From assembly GCA_020444505.1 (NCBI GenBank), contig JAHLKU010000018.1, positions 1-46,442 on the forward strand: 46,442 nucleotides of DNA, given 5' to 3'. The notes under the pieces were generated by a model that saw only the letters and a list, made by a program, of their open reading frames with translations, did no database searches and was not told the origin of the DNA. Below are positions 33,205 through 40,863 of this stretch, one piece after another. Position 1 is the stretch's first letter, and the number at the start of each line of letters is the position of its first letter. The translations under genes were made by a program, and so were the position numbers. This stretch comes from Actinomycetota bacterium (lineage in GTDB: Bacteria; Actinomycetota; Acidimicrobiia; Spongiisociales; UBA11373).

Positions 33205-33393
33205 TCAGGACTTGGGCGGCGGCCCGGGGATGCGGGCAGGCCGGGGAACCGGCTGGAAATGCTGCCAGCAGAACTTGTTCTTGTTGTACTGGGAGAGGAC
33301 GGTCCTGCAGCCGGGCTCGGCGCAGACACGGCCGTCCTCATACGTCTTGGCAGGCCGCCTGCCGGCGACCTGGTTCAGGCTCGTACCACTCAC
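33205..33393 (-). CDS. Small Cys/His zinc-binding-like protein (62 aa)
   Basis: A 62-residue protein with RVCAEPGCRTVLSQYNKNKF and then CWQHF. The spacing C-x4-C-x12-C-x2-H would form one zinc site. Similar short modules occur in actinobacterial proteins, sometimes linked to helix-turn-helix domains, but here it stands alone with a Pro-rich tail. The GTG start follows a weak GACCCT hexamer by 6 bases and no ribosome binding site, so it may be leaderless. It is divergent from the MBL hydrolase gene. Role unknown. Confidence 0.6.
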   Translation of the reverse strand: MSGTSLNQVAGRRPAKTYEDGRVCAEPGCRTVLSQYNKNKFCWQHFQPVPRPARIPGPPPKS

Positions 33394-33456
33394 GGGAGAA
33401 GGGTCCCACAGTGCGTGCGCTTGTTCAACTCGGGCCCGACGCTCCCGGGCGGGGGG

Positions 33457-33462
33457 TAGCGT
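33457..33462 (+). promoter_or_regulatory. -10 element TAGCGT, leaderless promoter of MBL gene
   Basis: TAGCGT 6 bases before the ATG at 33469; no good ribosome binding site. Confidence 0.55.
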
Positions 33463-33468
33463 GAGGCC

Positions 33469-34404
33469 ATGAGCCTCCCCGAGTACCCCCATTTCACCCT
33501 GACCGAGGTGGCCCCCGGCGTGTGGGCCGCCCTCGCCGGCGACACGGGCGCCTGCATCAGCAACGCCGCCGTCATCGACCTCGGCGACCGCACCCTGGTC
33601 TTCGACACGTTCCAGACGGTCCGCGCCGCCGGGGACCTCCGCCACGCCGCGGAGGCACTCACCGGCCGCGGCGCCGCCCTGACGGTGATCAGCCACTGGC
33701 ACGGCGACCACACCGGCGGCGCGCAGGTGTTCGACGACGCCCCGATCGTGGCGACGGCGCGCACCTGCGAACTGGTGGCGGGTGAGGACCCGGGCGACCT
33801 GGACGCCTACACGGCCGAGCTCGACGGGTACCTGGAGACCGTGCGGAACCAGCGCGACGGGGCCGAGGACGACGCGCAGCGGGAACGGGCGGAGCGCAAC
33901 CTGCAGGTGCTCACGCTGCTGCGCGAGGAGGCCCCCGGGTTCCGCTTCACGGTGCCGGCCCCCATCGACGGCGACGGCATGAGCTTCGAGGGATCGGAGC
34001 GGCGGGTGGAGATGGTGTCCTACGGGGTGGGCCACACCGAGAGCGACCTGTTCGCCCACGTCCCCGACGCGGGGGTGATCGTGGCCGGCGACCTGCTGTG
34101 GGTGGGCCACCATCCCCGTGTGAACGACGGCGACGCTCTGGCATGGGCGGCCGTGCTGGACCGCATCGGCGGCCTGGGCCCCTCGGCGTACGTGCCGGGC
34201 CACGGCCCGGTCGGCGGGAAGGCCGACGCCGACTACCTCGGCGGGTACCTGCGGACCGTGCACGAACTGGTGGACGAAGCGATCACCCTCGGCCTCGACG
34301 CCGAGGCCATCGGCGCCATCCCGGTCCCGGCGGGGTCGGAGGCGTGGGGCAGCGTCGGCCGGTTCCACGGGAGCCTGGCCTCCCTGGCCGGCACCGACTC
34401 CTGA
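33469..34404 (+). CDS. MBL-fold metallo-hydrolase
   Basis: A 311-residue metallo-beta-lactamase-fold enzyme. The metal motif is SHWHGDHTGG (His76, His78, Asp80, His81). Further ligands are expected in YGVGHTESDLF, VAGDLLWVGHH and VPGHGPVGG. An extra helical insert rich in Glu and Arg (about 105-150) lies between the first and second metal motifs. It probably uses two zinc ions to hydrolyse an ester, thioester or similar bond; the substrate is unknown. The rhodanese lipoprotein gene follows on the same strand after 58 bases. Confidence 0.87.
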   Translation: MSLPEYPHFTLTEVAPGVWAALAGDTGACISNAAVIDLGDRTLVFDTFQTVRAAGDLRHAAEALTGRGAALTVISHWHGDHTGGAQVFDDAPIVATARTCELVAGEDPGDLDAYTAELDGYLETVRNQRDGAEDDAQRERAERNLQVLTLLREEAPGFRFTVPAPIDGDGMSFEGSERRVEMVSYGVGHTESDLFAHVPDAGVIVAGDLLWVGHHPRVNDGDALAWAAVLDRIGGLGPSAYVPGHGPVGGKADADYLGGYLRTVHELVDEAITLGLDAEAIGAIPVPAGSEAWGSVGRFHGSLASLAGTDS

Positions 34405-34421
34405 TTCCCGGCGCAGCGCCC

Positions 34422-34427
34422 TACGCT
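34422..34427 (+). promoter_or_regulatory. -10 element TACGCT of rhodanese gene (leadered)
   Basis: TACGCT 35 bases before the ATG at 34463; GGAGA lies 8 bases before the start. Confidence 0.4.
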
Positions 34428-34462
34428 GGCCGTCCGCAGCCGAAACCACGGAGACAGCCGCC

Positions 34463-34870
34463 ATGACCCGCCGCCTTCTCGCCCTGACGCTCGCCGCCGC
34501 CCTGCTCGCCACCGCGTGCGGCGGCTCCGACACGGCCGTCGAGCCCCGGCTCAGGTCGCTCCCCGCCGCCGACTTCCACGAGTTCGTCACCGACGGGCCG
34601 GCCGGCCTGGTGGTGCTCGATATCCGCACCCCCGCCGAGTACGACGAGGTGCACATCGCCGGTGCCGTGAACATCGACTACTACGAGCCGTCGTTCAGCG
34701 CCGACCTGGACGCCCTCGACAAGGACGCCCCCTACGCCATCTACTGCCGGAGCGGCAACCGCAGCGGCGACACGATGCAGATCATGGAGGGCCTCGGCTT
34801 CACCGACGTCACCGAGCTCGCGGGCGGTGTGATCACCTGGTACGACGCCGGGTACCCGCTGGAGGGCTGA
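34463..34870 (+). CDS. Rhodanese-like lipoprotein
   Basis: A 135-residue lipoprotein with lipobox LATAC (Cys19) and one rhodanese domain. VVLDIRTPAEYDEVHIAGAVNI is the CH2A region, and the active loop is YCRSGNRSGD with Cys95. Such domains carry a persulfide and move sulfur between thiols, here outside the cytoplasmic membrane. The CRSGNRS loop is typical of single-domain sulfurtransferases. MBL hydrolase and rhodanese genes are often neighbours in sulfur-handling clusters, but this MBL protein lacks persulfide-dioxygenase features that I can recognise. Confidence 0.88.
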   Translation: MTRRLLALTLAAALLATACGGSDTAVEPRLRSLPAADFHEFVTDGPAGLVVLDIRTPAEYDEVHIAGAVNIDYYEPSFSADLDALDKDAPYAIYCRSGNRSGDTMQIMEGLGFTDVTELAGGVITWYDAGYPLEG

Positions 34871-34881
34871 GCCCCGGACCC

Positions 34882-36366
34882 TCAGGCCTCGCCCGGTGAG
34901 GCCTCCTCGATGCCGGCGAGGCGGCGCGCCATGGCCTTCTTCGCGTCGAGATCGGCCTTGCGGCCGATGACGATCTGCTGTGCCTGCGGCGACCCGGCGC
35001 CGTGCAGCGACTCCGTGAGATAGCCGACGGCATTGCGGCCCATCGTCATGTTCTCGATGAGCCGCAGGATCCGGACCCGCCGCTCGGTGGGCACGTCGCT
35101 GCGGGCCCGCAGGTACTTGTCGAGCAGCGGGCCGATCTCGGCGTGCTCCATGTCCTGCTGCGACGGCAGGGTCACGACCGCGCCGCCGGCCAGGTCCTGG
35201 GCGAGGCGGCCGATCTCGTAGGGGAACCGGGTGACGTTCTGCTTGCACACGTTGGCCAGCAGGGCGTCGGGCTCCCAGTTGCCCGACGACGTCCTGAACG
35301 ACTGGTGGGAGGCGGCCACGCCGGTGGCGTAGATGGTCTCGTTCAGGTGCACCATCTCGGACAGCTTGGCGCGGATGTGGGACGCCTTCGCCACACCGTG
35401 GTATTCGGCCGCCAGGGCGGCGGCGCCGATCAGCACGTCGCCCACACCCGACTTGCAGACGTACGAGCGCCGGTGGTACGAGGTGAACCGCTCGACCAGA
35501 GGGGCGGCGTACTCGTGCTCGCCGTCCATGAACACGTGCTCCCACGGGATGAACACGTCGTCGAGGACCACCAGCGCCTCCTGCCCGGCGTACCCGGCGT
35601 TCCCGACGTCCAGGTCGCCCTCCAGGCTGCGGGTGTCGCACGCCTGGCGGCCGTAGACGAACGACAGGCCGGGCGCCTCGACGGGGACCGCCCCGACGAT
35701 CGCCCAGTCCCGGTCGTCCGGCCCGAGGCGGGTGGTGGGCATCACCAGCAGCCAGTGGCTGTTGATGGCGCCGGTCTGATGCGCCTTGGCGCCCCGGACG
35801 ACCACGCCGTCGTCGCGCCGCTCCACCACGTGGACGTACATGTCGGGGTCGTCCTGCCGGGAGGGGACCCGGCTGCGGTCGCCTTTCACGTCGGTCATGG
35901 CGCCCCCGATCACCAGGTTGAGGCGCTGCATCTCTGCGAGCCACGCCAGGAACCGCTCGTGGTACCCGGTGCCGTGGTCGGCGTCGATGTCGAAGGTGAT
36001 CGAGTGCAGGGCGTTGATGGCGTCCATGCCTACGCACCGCTGGAAGCAGGTGCCGGTGATCTGGCCCAGGCGGCGCTGCATGTGGCCCTGGGCGACCACG
36101 TCGGCGGCACTGGTGGTGACGTGCAGGAAGCGATTGACCGGCCCGTCGATGAGGTCGGAGTGGGCGGTGGCCAGGTCGCGGTCGGACCCGGCGGCGTCGT
36201 AGGTGGCCGCCATCGCGTTGATCGACGGCCGGATGATGGGGTGGTCGGCGGGTTCGGGGACCCGCTCCCCGAACAGGTACACGGCCAGATCGCGGCCCCG
36301 GATGCTCTGCAGGTAGTCGGCGCCGGTGCGGATCGGCTCGCCGGGCGCCCAGGTGGGTGCAGCCAT
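34882..36366 (-). CDS. 4-Hydroxybutyryl-CoA dehydratase-like flavo-Fe-S enzyme
   Basis: A 494-residue protein of the 4-hydroxyphenylacetate 3-hydroxylase fold, most like 4-hydroxybutyryl-CoA dehydratase/vinylacetyl-CoA isomerase (AbfD). Shared segments include ADHPIIRPSIN, GTCFQRCVGMDA, GAMTDVKGDRS, RGAKAHQTGAINSH, YGRQACDTR, VCKQNVTRFPYEI and LHGAGSPQAQQI. The [4Fe-4S] ligands correspond to Cys107, Cys111, His298 and Cys304. Hydroxylase relatives lack these. The enzyme dehydrates 4-hydroxybutyryl-CoA to crotonyl-CoA through a radical mechanism. No other pathway genes adjoin it. H-x5-C is one residue shorter than the clostridial spacing I recall. Confidence 0.82.
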   Translation of the reverse strand: MAAPTWAPGEPIRTGADYLQSIRGRDLAVYLFGERVPEPADHPIIRPSINAMAATYDAAGSDRDLATAHSDLIDGPVNRFLHVTTSAADVVAQGHMQRRLGQITGTCFQRCVGMDAINALHSITFDIDADHGTGYHERFLAWLAEMQRLNLVIGGAMTDVKGDRSRVPSRQDDPDMYVHVVERRDDGVVVRGAKAHQTGAINSHWLLVMPTTRLGPDDRDWAIVGAVPVEAPGLSFVYGRQACDTRSLEGDLDVGNAGYAGQEALVVLDDVFIPWEHVFMDGEHEYAAPLVERFTSYHRRSYVCKSGVGDVLIGAAALAAEYHGVAKASHIRAKLSEMVHLNETIYATGVAASHQSFRTSSGNWEPDALLANVCKQNVTRFPYEIGRLAQDLAGGAVVTLPSQQDMEHAEIGPLLDKYLRARSDVPTERRVRILRLIENMTMGRNAVGYLTESLHGAGSPQAQQIVIGRKADLDAKKAMARRLAGIEEASPGEA

Positions 36367-36372
36367 GCCCCG

Positions 36373-36378
36373 ACGCTA
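36373..36378 (-). promoter_or_regulatory. -10 element TAGCGT, leaderless promoter of dehydratase gene
   Basis: TAGCGT on the minus strand, 6 bases before the ATG at 36366; no ribosome binding site. Confidence 0.6.
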
Positions 36379-36432
36379 CCCGCGGGGTGCGGCGGCGGCA
36401 TGATCAACCCGCGGGGCCGGACCCGTGCCGCA

Positions 36433-37956
36433 TCACCCCACGACCGCCCCGTTGTAGTCGGCCAGATGCCCGTCGACCATCTCGAAGAGCGCCCGGAATG
36501 CCCCAATCGCGGAGTCGTAGTCGCTCACGGCATCGGCCAGGGAGTCGTTGATCCGTGCCAGGGCTTCCGGATCGCATTCGTCCAGGGTCAGATTCCGGAG
36601 GTGGGCGGCGTAGCTCGGGTCCATCAGGTGGCTGAAGTCGGTGGTCTCGTCGAATCCGAGGATGTCGTCGTGCGCCGCCAGGAGCGCCGCCCGGGCGTCG
36701 CCCCCGACGTCTGCCGAGCGCGTCACGATTGCCTGCGCCACGGCGTCGAGCGCAACGGCCATCTGCCGGACCCTCCGATCGCTCTCGACGATCGTTGCGA
36801 GGCTCTGCTCCGCCTGGAGGCGGGCAACCCGCACCTCCTCGTCGAGCTCACAAGGTCCCGGCGGGGGCCTGGAGGCGAGGTAGTGGCCACCCGATGGGCC
36901 GAGTTCGTACATCACGGAGCCGGCATCGCCGTCGCCCGGTGTCAGCACCGCTACCGAGGTCGCGCTGCCGTCGTCGCTGAGCACCGCCACCGCCGGATCG
37001 CCCCCGGAAGCGGTACCCGCCGCGTCGACCGGGTCGGGGCCGGTGAATTCGTCCACCTCGCCATCCCGGGTGTCGATGGTGTAGAACCGGCCGCCGGGGC
37101 CCCACGAAAAGAACCAGCGAGCCGCCCGAACGAAGACGTTCGCGTCCCCGATGGAGGGGTCGTAGGAGTCGAGCATCGTCCCGTCGGCCAGGTTCATCTT
37201 GACCAAGAAGGCGTTGCCGTGGTCGGGTTGTACGAGCGCCGACACGAAGCCCCCCCGCTCGTCGACGTCCGCCGCGACCACGCGACCGGCCCAGTGGGCG
37301 GCCCACTTGGGATCGACGGTCCCGCCGGCATGCACATCCAGCAGGGCGATCCCGCCGCTGGACGTTCCCACCACGGCCGGTGACCCGGCGTCGAGCACCG
37401 TCATCCCCTGGCTCTCGTAGATCGTGGCCACGGTTCCATCGGAGGGGTCGAGCATCACCACCGCGCCGTCGTCCGCCAGCAGCGCGAGCACGAAGCCCTC
37501 GGTGAAGGCCAGTTGCGACGCACACCCTCCAAGGTCCCAGGTCCCCTCGATCTCGAGGCTCTCCGCGCCGACCCTCGTGACGGTGCCGTCGTCGCACGAG
37601 GCGAGCCAGACGGCGTCCAGGCCGTAGGCCATCGCCGAGGCGGGCACGGTCGTGGCCTCCCCCGTGACCTCGGCCGTCTGCGGATCGAATCGGCGGAGGG
37701 TGCCATCCGAGAAGTAGACGAACAGGCTCCACGGGTCGGGCGGCAGCGCCACCGGTTCGACCTCGACGTCCAGATCCACCGGTTCGAAGAGGAAGGGGGG
37801 TTCGGCCGACGTGCTCGTCGGCGCACCCGCCATCGTGGTGGCGACGGATGTCACCACCGCCGTCGACGATGCCTCGCCATCTGCCGCGCCGCTTCCACAC
37901 CCGGCGGCCACGATCGTCAGGGCGGCGGCAACTGCCGCTGCACGACCCGAGCGCAT
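36433..37956 (-). CDS. Lipoprotein with propeller-like repeats and helical tail
   Basis: A 507-residue lipoprotein: signal peptide with lipobox IVAAGC, a Ser/Thr linker, then repeated strand blades of the type VYFSDGTLRRFDPQTAEVTG, VWLASCDDGTVTRVGAESLEI and LADDGAVVMLDPSDGTVAT, suggesting a beta-propeller over about residues 65-350. The last 150 residues are helical (ARLQAEQSLATIVESDRRVR). Function unknown; ligand or cell-wall binding is a guess. The ATG at 37956 is fixed by GGGGAGG. The open frame extends upstream across the tRNA antisense strand, which is not coding. Confidence 0.7.
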   Translation of the reverse strand: MRSGRAAAVAAALTIVAAGCGSGAADGEASSTAVVTSVATTMAGAPTSTSAEPPFLFEPVDLDVEVEPVALPPDPWSLFVYFSDGTLRRFDPQTAEVTGEATTVPASAMAYGLDAVWLASCDDGTVTRVGAESLEIEGTWDLGGCASQLAFTEGFVLALLADDGAVVMLDPSDGTVATIYESQGMTVLDAGSPAVVGTSSGGIALLDVHAGGTVDPKWAAHWAGRVVAADVDERGGFVSALVQPDHGNAFLVKMNLADGTMLDSYDPSIGDANVFVRAARWFFSWGPGGRFYTIDTRDGEVDEFTGPDPVDAAGTASGGDPAVAVLSDDGSATSVAVLTPGDGDAGSVMYELGPSGGHYLASRPPPGPCELDEEVRVARLQAEQSLATIVESDRRVRQMAVALDAVAQAIVTRSADVGGDARAALLAAHDDILGFDETTDFSHLMDPSYAAHLRNLTLDECDPEALARINDSLADAVSDYDSAIGAFRALFEMVDGHLADYNGAVVG

Positions 37957-37983
37957 CTCGCCTCCCCTTGTTCGCGCCATCCG

Positions 37984-37989
37984 ATGGTA
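37984..37989 (-). promoter_or_regulatory. Possible -10 element TACCAT of propeller lipoprotein
   Basis: TACCAT on the minus strand, 27 bases before the ATG at 37956, with the ribosome binding site GGGGAGG in the leader. Confidence 0.4.
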
Positions 37990-38048
37990 TTCCAACGACC
38001 GTCGCGCTGAGGCCCGACCCCGGCCACCCCGGCCACTGCAGGGCGCCC

Positions 38049-38054
38049 TACCAT
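38049..38054 (+). promoter_or_regulatory. -10 element TACCAT of tRNA-Arg
   Basis: TACCAT 10 bases before the 5' end of the tRNA. Confidence 0.4.
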
Positions 38055-38064
38055 GCCCCTCAAC

Positions 38065-38137
38065 GCCCCCGTAGCTCAGGGGATAGAGCAACGGTTTCCT
38101 AAACCGTGTGTCGCAGGTTCGATTCCTGCCGGGGGCG
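38065..38137 (+). tRNA. tRNA-Arg (anticodon CCT)
   Basis: A complete 73-base cloverleaf. The acceptor stem GCCCCCG pairs with CGGGGGC, followed by discriminator G. The D-arm is AGCTCAGGGGATAGAGC. The anticodon arm is ACGGT-TTCCTAA-ACCGT with anticodon CCT, which reads AGG. The T-arm is GCAGG-TTCGATT-CCTGC. The 3' CCA is not encoded. AGG is a rare codon in such GC-rich genomes. Confidence 0.97.
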
Positions 38138-38217
38138 CTCGATCGCCCGACGCCGATGCCTGCAGCGGCCCACATCACCGGCCCTGTGCCGAACCCCGGG
38201 GTGCCCGGACGGCACGC

Positions 38218-38245
38218 GTCGACGGTTCCACTCCCGGCGGCGCTC
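38218..38245 (+). repeat. Degenerate copy of the tRNA-Arg 3' end
   Basis: This stretch aligns with 38110-38140 of the tRNA region (GTCG..GGTTC.A.TCC.G.CGG...CGCTC) with about 23 matches and one 3-base gap. It ends exactly at the stop codon of the convergent permease gene. It could be a remnant of a tRNA-targeted attachment site or a chance similarity. Confidence 0.3.
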
Positions 38246-40585
38246 CTACCGCGCCGCCGTCCCCTTGCGCGTGCCGTTGCGGGCCCACAGCCAGTTGCGG
38301 AGGCGGAACCTCACCGGGTCGTGACGCTTGGCCATGATCACGTTGGCCGTCGCCGCCTCGGCCACCTGCTGGGGGATGGAGCCGAACAGCGACTGCTCCA
38401 GCAAACCCTCGTTGGAGGCGCCGATCACCACCTGGTCGAAACCCTCTGCCTGCGCCAGGATGCCGGCCACCACCTCGTCGGTGGGGACGATCTGCAGGTC
38501 GAGTGGGATCGCCCCGATGTCGAGCGTGTGGAGCAGTTCCTGCCTCCGCTGGTCGTGGTCGATCCCGTGGTCGGAGGGCAGCAGCAGGTGGAGGCCCACC
38601 ACGTCGGGGCGGTCGCCGGTCTCCTCCTCGGCGGCGTCGGCCTGGGCGACGGCCAGTTCCAGCGCCAGCCGGGCGTTGGGCCCGCCGCCCACCGGCACCA
38701 GGATGCGCCGGAGCGGCCCGGTCCGGTTGAACCGCACCACCGCCAGGTCGCACGGCGGGTTCTGGGCGAGCACCCACGTCAGCGAGCCGAAGGCGTGCTC
38801 CCGCCGGCTCATGTACCCGGGCCAGCCCATCAGCAGGAGATCGGCCTTGCGCTCGGCGGCGGCGGTGAGGATGGAGCGGGCGGCGTCGCGCCCGAGGCGC
38901 ACCATGGTCCGCACCGGCACGTCGTGCTCGGCGGCCACGCCGACCGCCTCGTCCACCACCACCCTCCCCTGGGCCAGGAACGCCCGGCCGTCGGACAGGT
39001 CGATCTGGCGGGGCACCGTGATCACGTGCAGGGCGAACACCTCACCCCGGTTGGCCCTCGCCAGGGTGGCGCCCAGGTGGCTGAGGCGGCGGGCGCTGGC
39101 GTTGTTGGCCACCGGCACCAGCACCGAGTAGTCGGTGCTCGCCGTGGCCTCCTCCAGCAGCACCGTGTCGCCGGTGGTGCGGGCCTCCATGGCCCCGCCG
39201 TGCCGCCGGTACACGAAGATGCCCAGCAGCAGCCAGACGATGGTCACCAGCCACGCGATGCCGCTGAGCCGGGCCAGTTCCACCGCCAGCACCAGCATGA
39301 TGCCGATGGTGAGCAACTGCAGCCACGGCACGAAGGGCGCCCGGAACGGGCGGGGCAGGTCGGGGTGGGTCTTCCGCAGCCGGATCAGCGCCGCGTTCAC
39401 CATCAGGAACAGCAGCAGGAAGGTGATCGACGCCCCCGAAGCCACGTCCACCACCGGCAGCAGCACCGCCATGGCGATCACCACCAGCCCGCTCAGCCAG
39501 ATGGCCCAGTGCGGGGTCTTGTTGCGGAAGTGGATACGGCCGAACACGGAGGGCAGGTCGCCGTCGCGGCCCATGGCGAACGACACCCGGCTGCTCGAGT
39601 AGATGGTGGCGTTGAGGGCCGACATCGTCGAGGCGAGGCCGCCCAGGATCATCACCAGCGCCCCGGCCGGCATGATGATGCGGGCCGTCTCGATCATCGC
39701 CCGCTCGCCGTTCTCACCGAGGTACATCCAGTTGGGGAGGCCGCTGTCCTGCTGCACCGCCCCCACCGCGACGAACGCCACCGCCAGGTAGATGACCACG
39801 ACGATGGCGATGGCGGTGAAGATGGCCCTGGGCAGGTTCCGCTCCGGGTCCACCACCTCCTCGCCGCTCTGGGCGATGATCTCGTACCCCTCGAACGCCA
39901 CGAAGGTGAGGCCCATCGCCAGGATGACGCCGCCCGCCCCCTCGGGGAACGGGCCCGGGTCCCGCAGGAAGTGGTCGGTCCATCCCGGCTGGTCGATCAG
40001 GGCGGCGATGCCGAAGCCCACCACGGTCAGCAGCACCACGATCTTGAACAGTGTGATCACGTTGCCGACCAGGCCGGTCTCCGACGAGCCCCGCACGTTC
40101 ACCATGAGGAAGGCGATGGCGGCCACGACGGCCAGCGCCTTCACCAGCAACTCCTCGGCGCTCAGGCCCAGAGCGAGGTCGGTGTCGCTGATCTCCAGCC
40201 CCGCCAGTTCGATCAACTCGGCGAAGAACGTGCCGAACAGCACCGCGTACAGGGCGCAGGCCACCGAGTGCGAGAACCACGACAGCCACCCGGCGTAGAA
40301 GCCGAACACCCGGGGCAGGGCCTCCCGCACCCAGGCGTAGCCGCCCCCGGCCTGGGGGAAGGCGGCGCCCAGTTCGGCGTAGGTGAGCCCGGTGAGCGTG
40401 GTGGCCAGACCGTTCAGCAGGAACGCCACCAGCACCCCGACCGCCCCGGCGACACCGGCGGCGATGCCGGTCAGGCCGAAGATGCCGGCGCCGATCATCG
40501 CCCCGATGCCGATCATGGTGACGTCGAAGAGGCCGAGGTCCCGGCTCAGCGACACCTTGAAGCGATCTGCGGTCCGTCCGGTCAA
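38246..40585 (-). CDS. APC-family amino-acid permease fused to two UspA domains
   Basis: A 779-residue protein. Residues about 15-450 form an amino-acid/polyamine permease with 12 helices; the first carries GIGAMIGAGIFGLTG, which unwinds to bind substrate. FEGYEIIAQSGEEVVDPERNLPRA is another family mark. Two cytoplasmic universal-stress domains follow; the second runs from RRILVPVGGGPNARL to VVIGASNEGLLEQSLFGSI, whose G-x2-G-like pattern may bind ATP. Substrate unknown. The TTG start at 40585 is chosen because GGGAG lies just before it and TAGACT above; GTG at 40555 is the alternative. Confidence 0.85.
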   Translation of the reverse strand: MTGRTADRFKVSLSRDLGLFDVTMIGIGAMIGAGIFGLTGIAAGVAGAVGVLVAFLLNGLATTLTGLTYAELGAAFPQAGGGYAWVREALPRVFGFYAGWLSWFSHSVACALYAVLFGTFFAELIELAGLEISDTDLALGLSAEELLVKALAVVAAIAFLMVNVRGSSETGLVGNVITLFKIVVLLTVVGFGIAALIDQPGWTDHFLRDPGPFPEGAGGVILAMGLTFVAFEGYEIIAQSGEEVVDPERNLPRAIFTAIAIVVVIYLAVAFVAVGAVQQDSGLPNWMYLGENGERAMIETARIIMPAGALVMILGGLASTMSALNATIYSSSRVSFAMGRDGDLPSVFGRIHFRNKTPHWAIWLSGLVVIAMAVLLPVVDVASGASITFLLLFLMVNAALIRLRKTHPDLPRPFRAPFVPWLQLLTIGIMLVLAVELARLSGIAWLVTIVWLLLGIFVYRRHGGAMEARTTGDTVLLEEATASTDYSVLVPVANNASARRLSHLGATLARANRGEVFALHVITVPRQIDLSDGRAFLAQGRVVVDEAVGVAAEHDVPVRTMVRLGRDAARSILTAAAERKADLLLMGWPGYMSRREHAFGSLTWVLAQNPPCDLAVVRFNRTGPLRRILVPVGGGPNARLALELAVAQADAAEEETGDRPDVVGLHLLLPSDHGIDHDQRRQELLHTLDIGAIPLDLQIVPTDEVVAGILAQAEGFDQVVIGASNEGLLEQSLFGSIPQQVAEAATANVIMAKRHDPVRFRLRNWLWARNGTRKGTAAR

Positions 40586-40607
40586 AGGGCTCCCGCTCGA
40601 CCGGGAC

Positions 40608-40613
40608 AGTCTA
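40608..40613 (-). promoter_or_regulatory. -10 element TAGACT of APC-UspA gene (leadered)
   Basis: TAGACT on the minus strand, 22 bases before the proposed TTG start at 40585. Confidence 0.4.
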
Positions 40614-40681
40614 TGTCGCGCCGGAGGGGCGCGGTCCGGCGGGCGTTCAAGTTCCGGTGTGCGCCGGGCCGATGCTCTCGG

Positions 40682-40840
40682 ATGGGTCCCATCGCGAGCA
40701 TGCGCAGCGAGACCGGCGCCACGATGGTGGAGTACGCCATGATGATCGGCTTCGTGGTGATCGTGGCCTTCCTGGCCGTCGAGGTGTTCGGCGACGCGGT
40801 CCGCAGCCTGTTCCAGTCGTCCGTGGACGTCATGCCCTGA
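40682..40840 (+). CDS. Flp-type (Tad) pilin
   Basis: A 52-residue pilin precursor. SETG|ATMVEYAMMIGFVVIVA has the type IVb prepilin cleavage site after Gly, with Glu at +5 and Tyr at +6 of the mature chain, as in Flp pilins. One hydrophobic helix and a short tail (GDAVRSLFQSSVDVMP) follow. Assembly needs a prepilin peptidase and Tad machinery, none of which is in this window except possibly the SAF protein at 6879. The start may be the ATG at 40682 or 40700; neither has a good ribosome binding site. Confidence 0.8.
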   Translation: MGPIASMRSETGATMVEYAMMIGFVVIVAFLAVEVFGDAVRSLFQSSVDVMP

Positions 40841-40851
40841 GCGGCCCGGCC

Positions 40852-40857
40852 TAGATT
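40852..40857 (+). promoter_or_regulatory. -10 element TAGATT, leaderless promoter
   Basis: TAGATT 6 bases before the GTG at 40864; no ribosome binding site. Confidence 0.6.
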
Positions 40858-40863
40858 GCGCCC

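Noticed and set aside
37957-38178. N-terminal extension of the propeller lipoprotein reading RNRTCDTRFRKPLLYPLSYGG
   Set aside because: This is the antisense translation of the tRNA-Arg gene, a familiar misannotation. The real start at 37956 has a ribosome binding site and a signal peptide.
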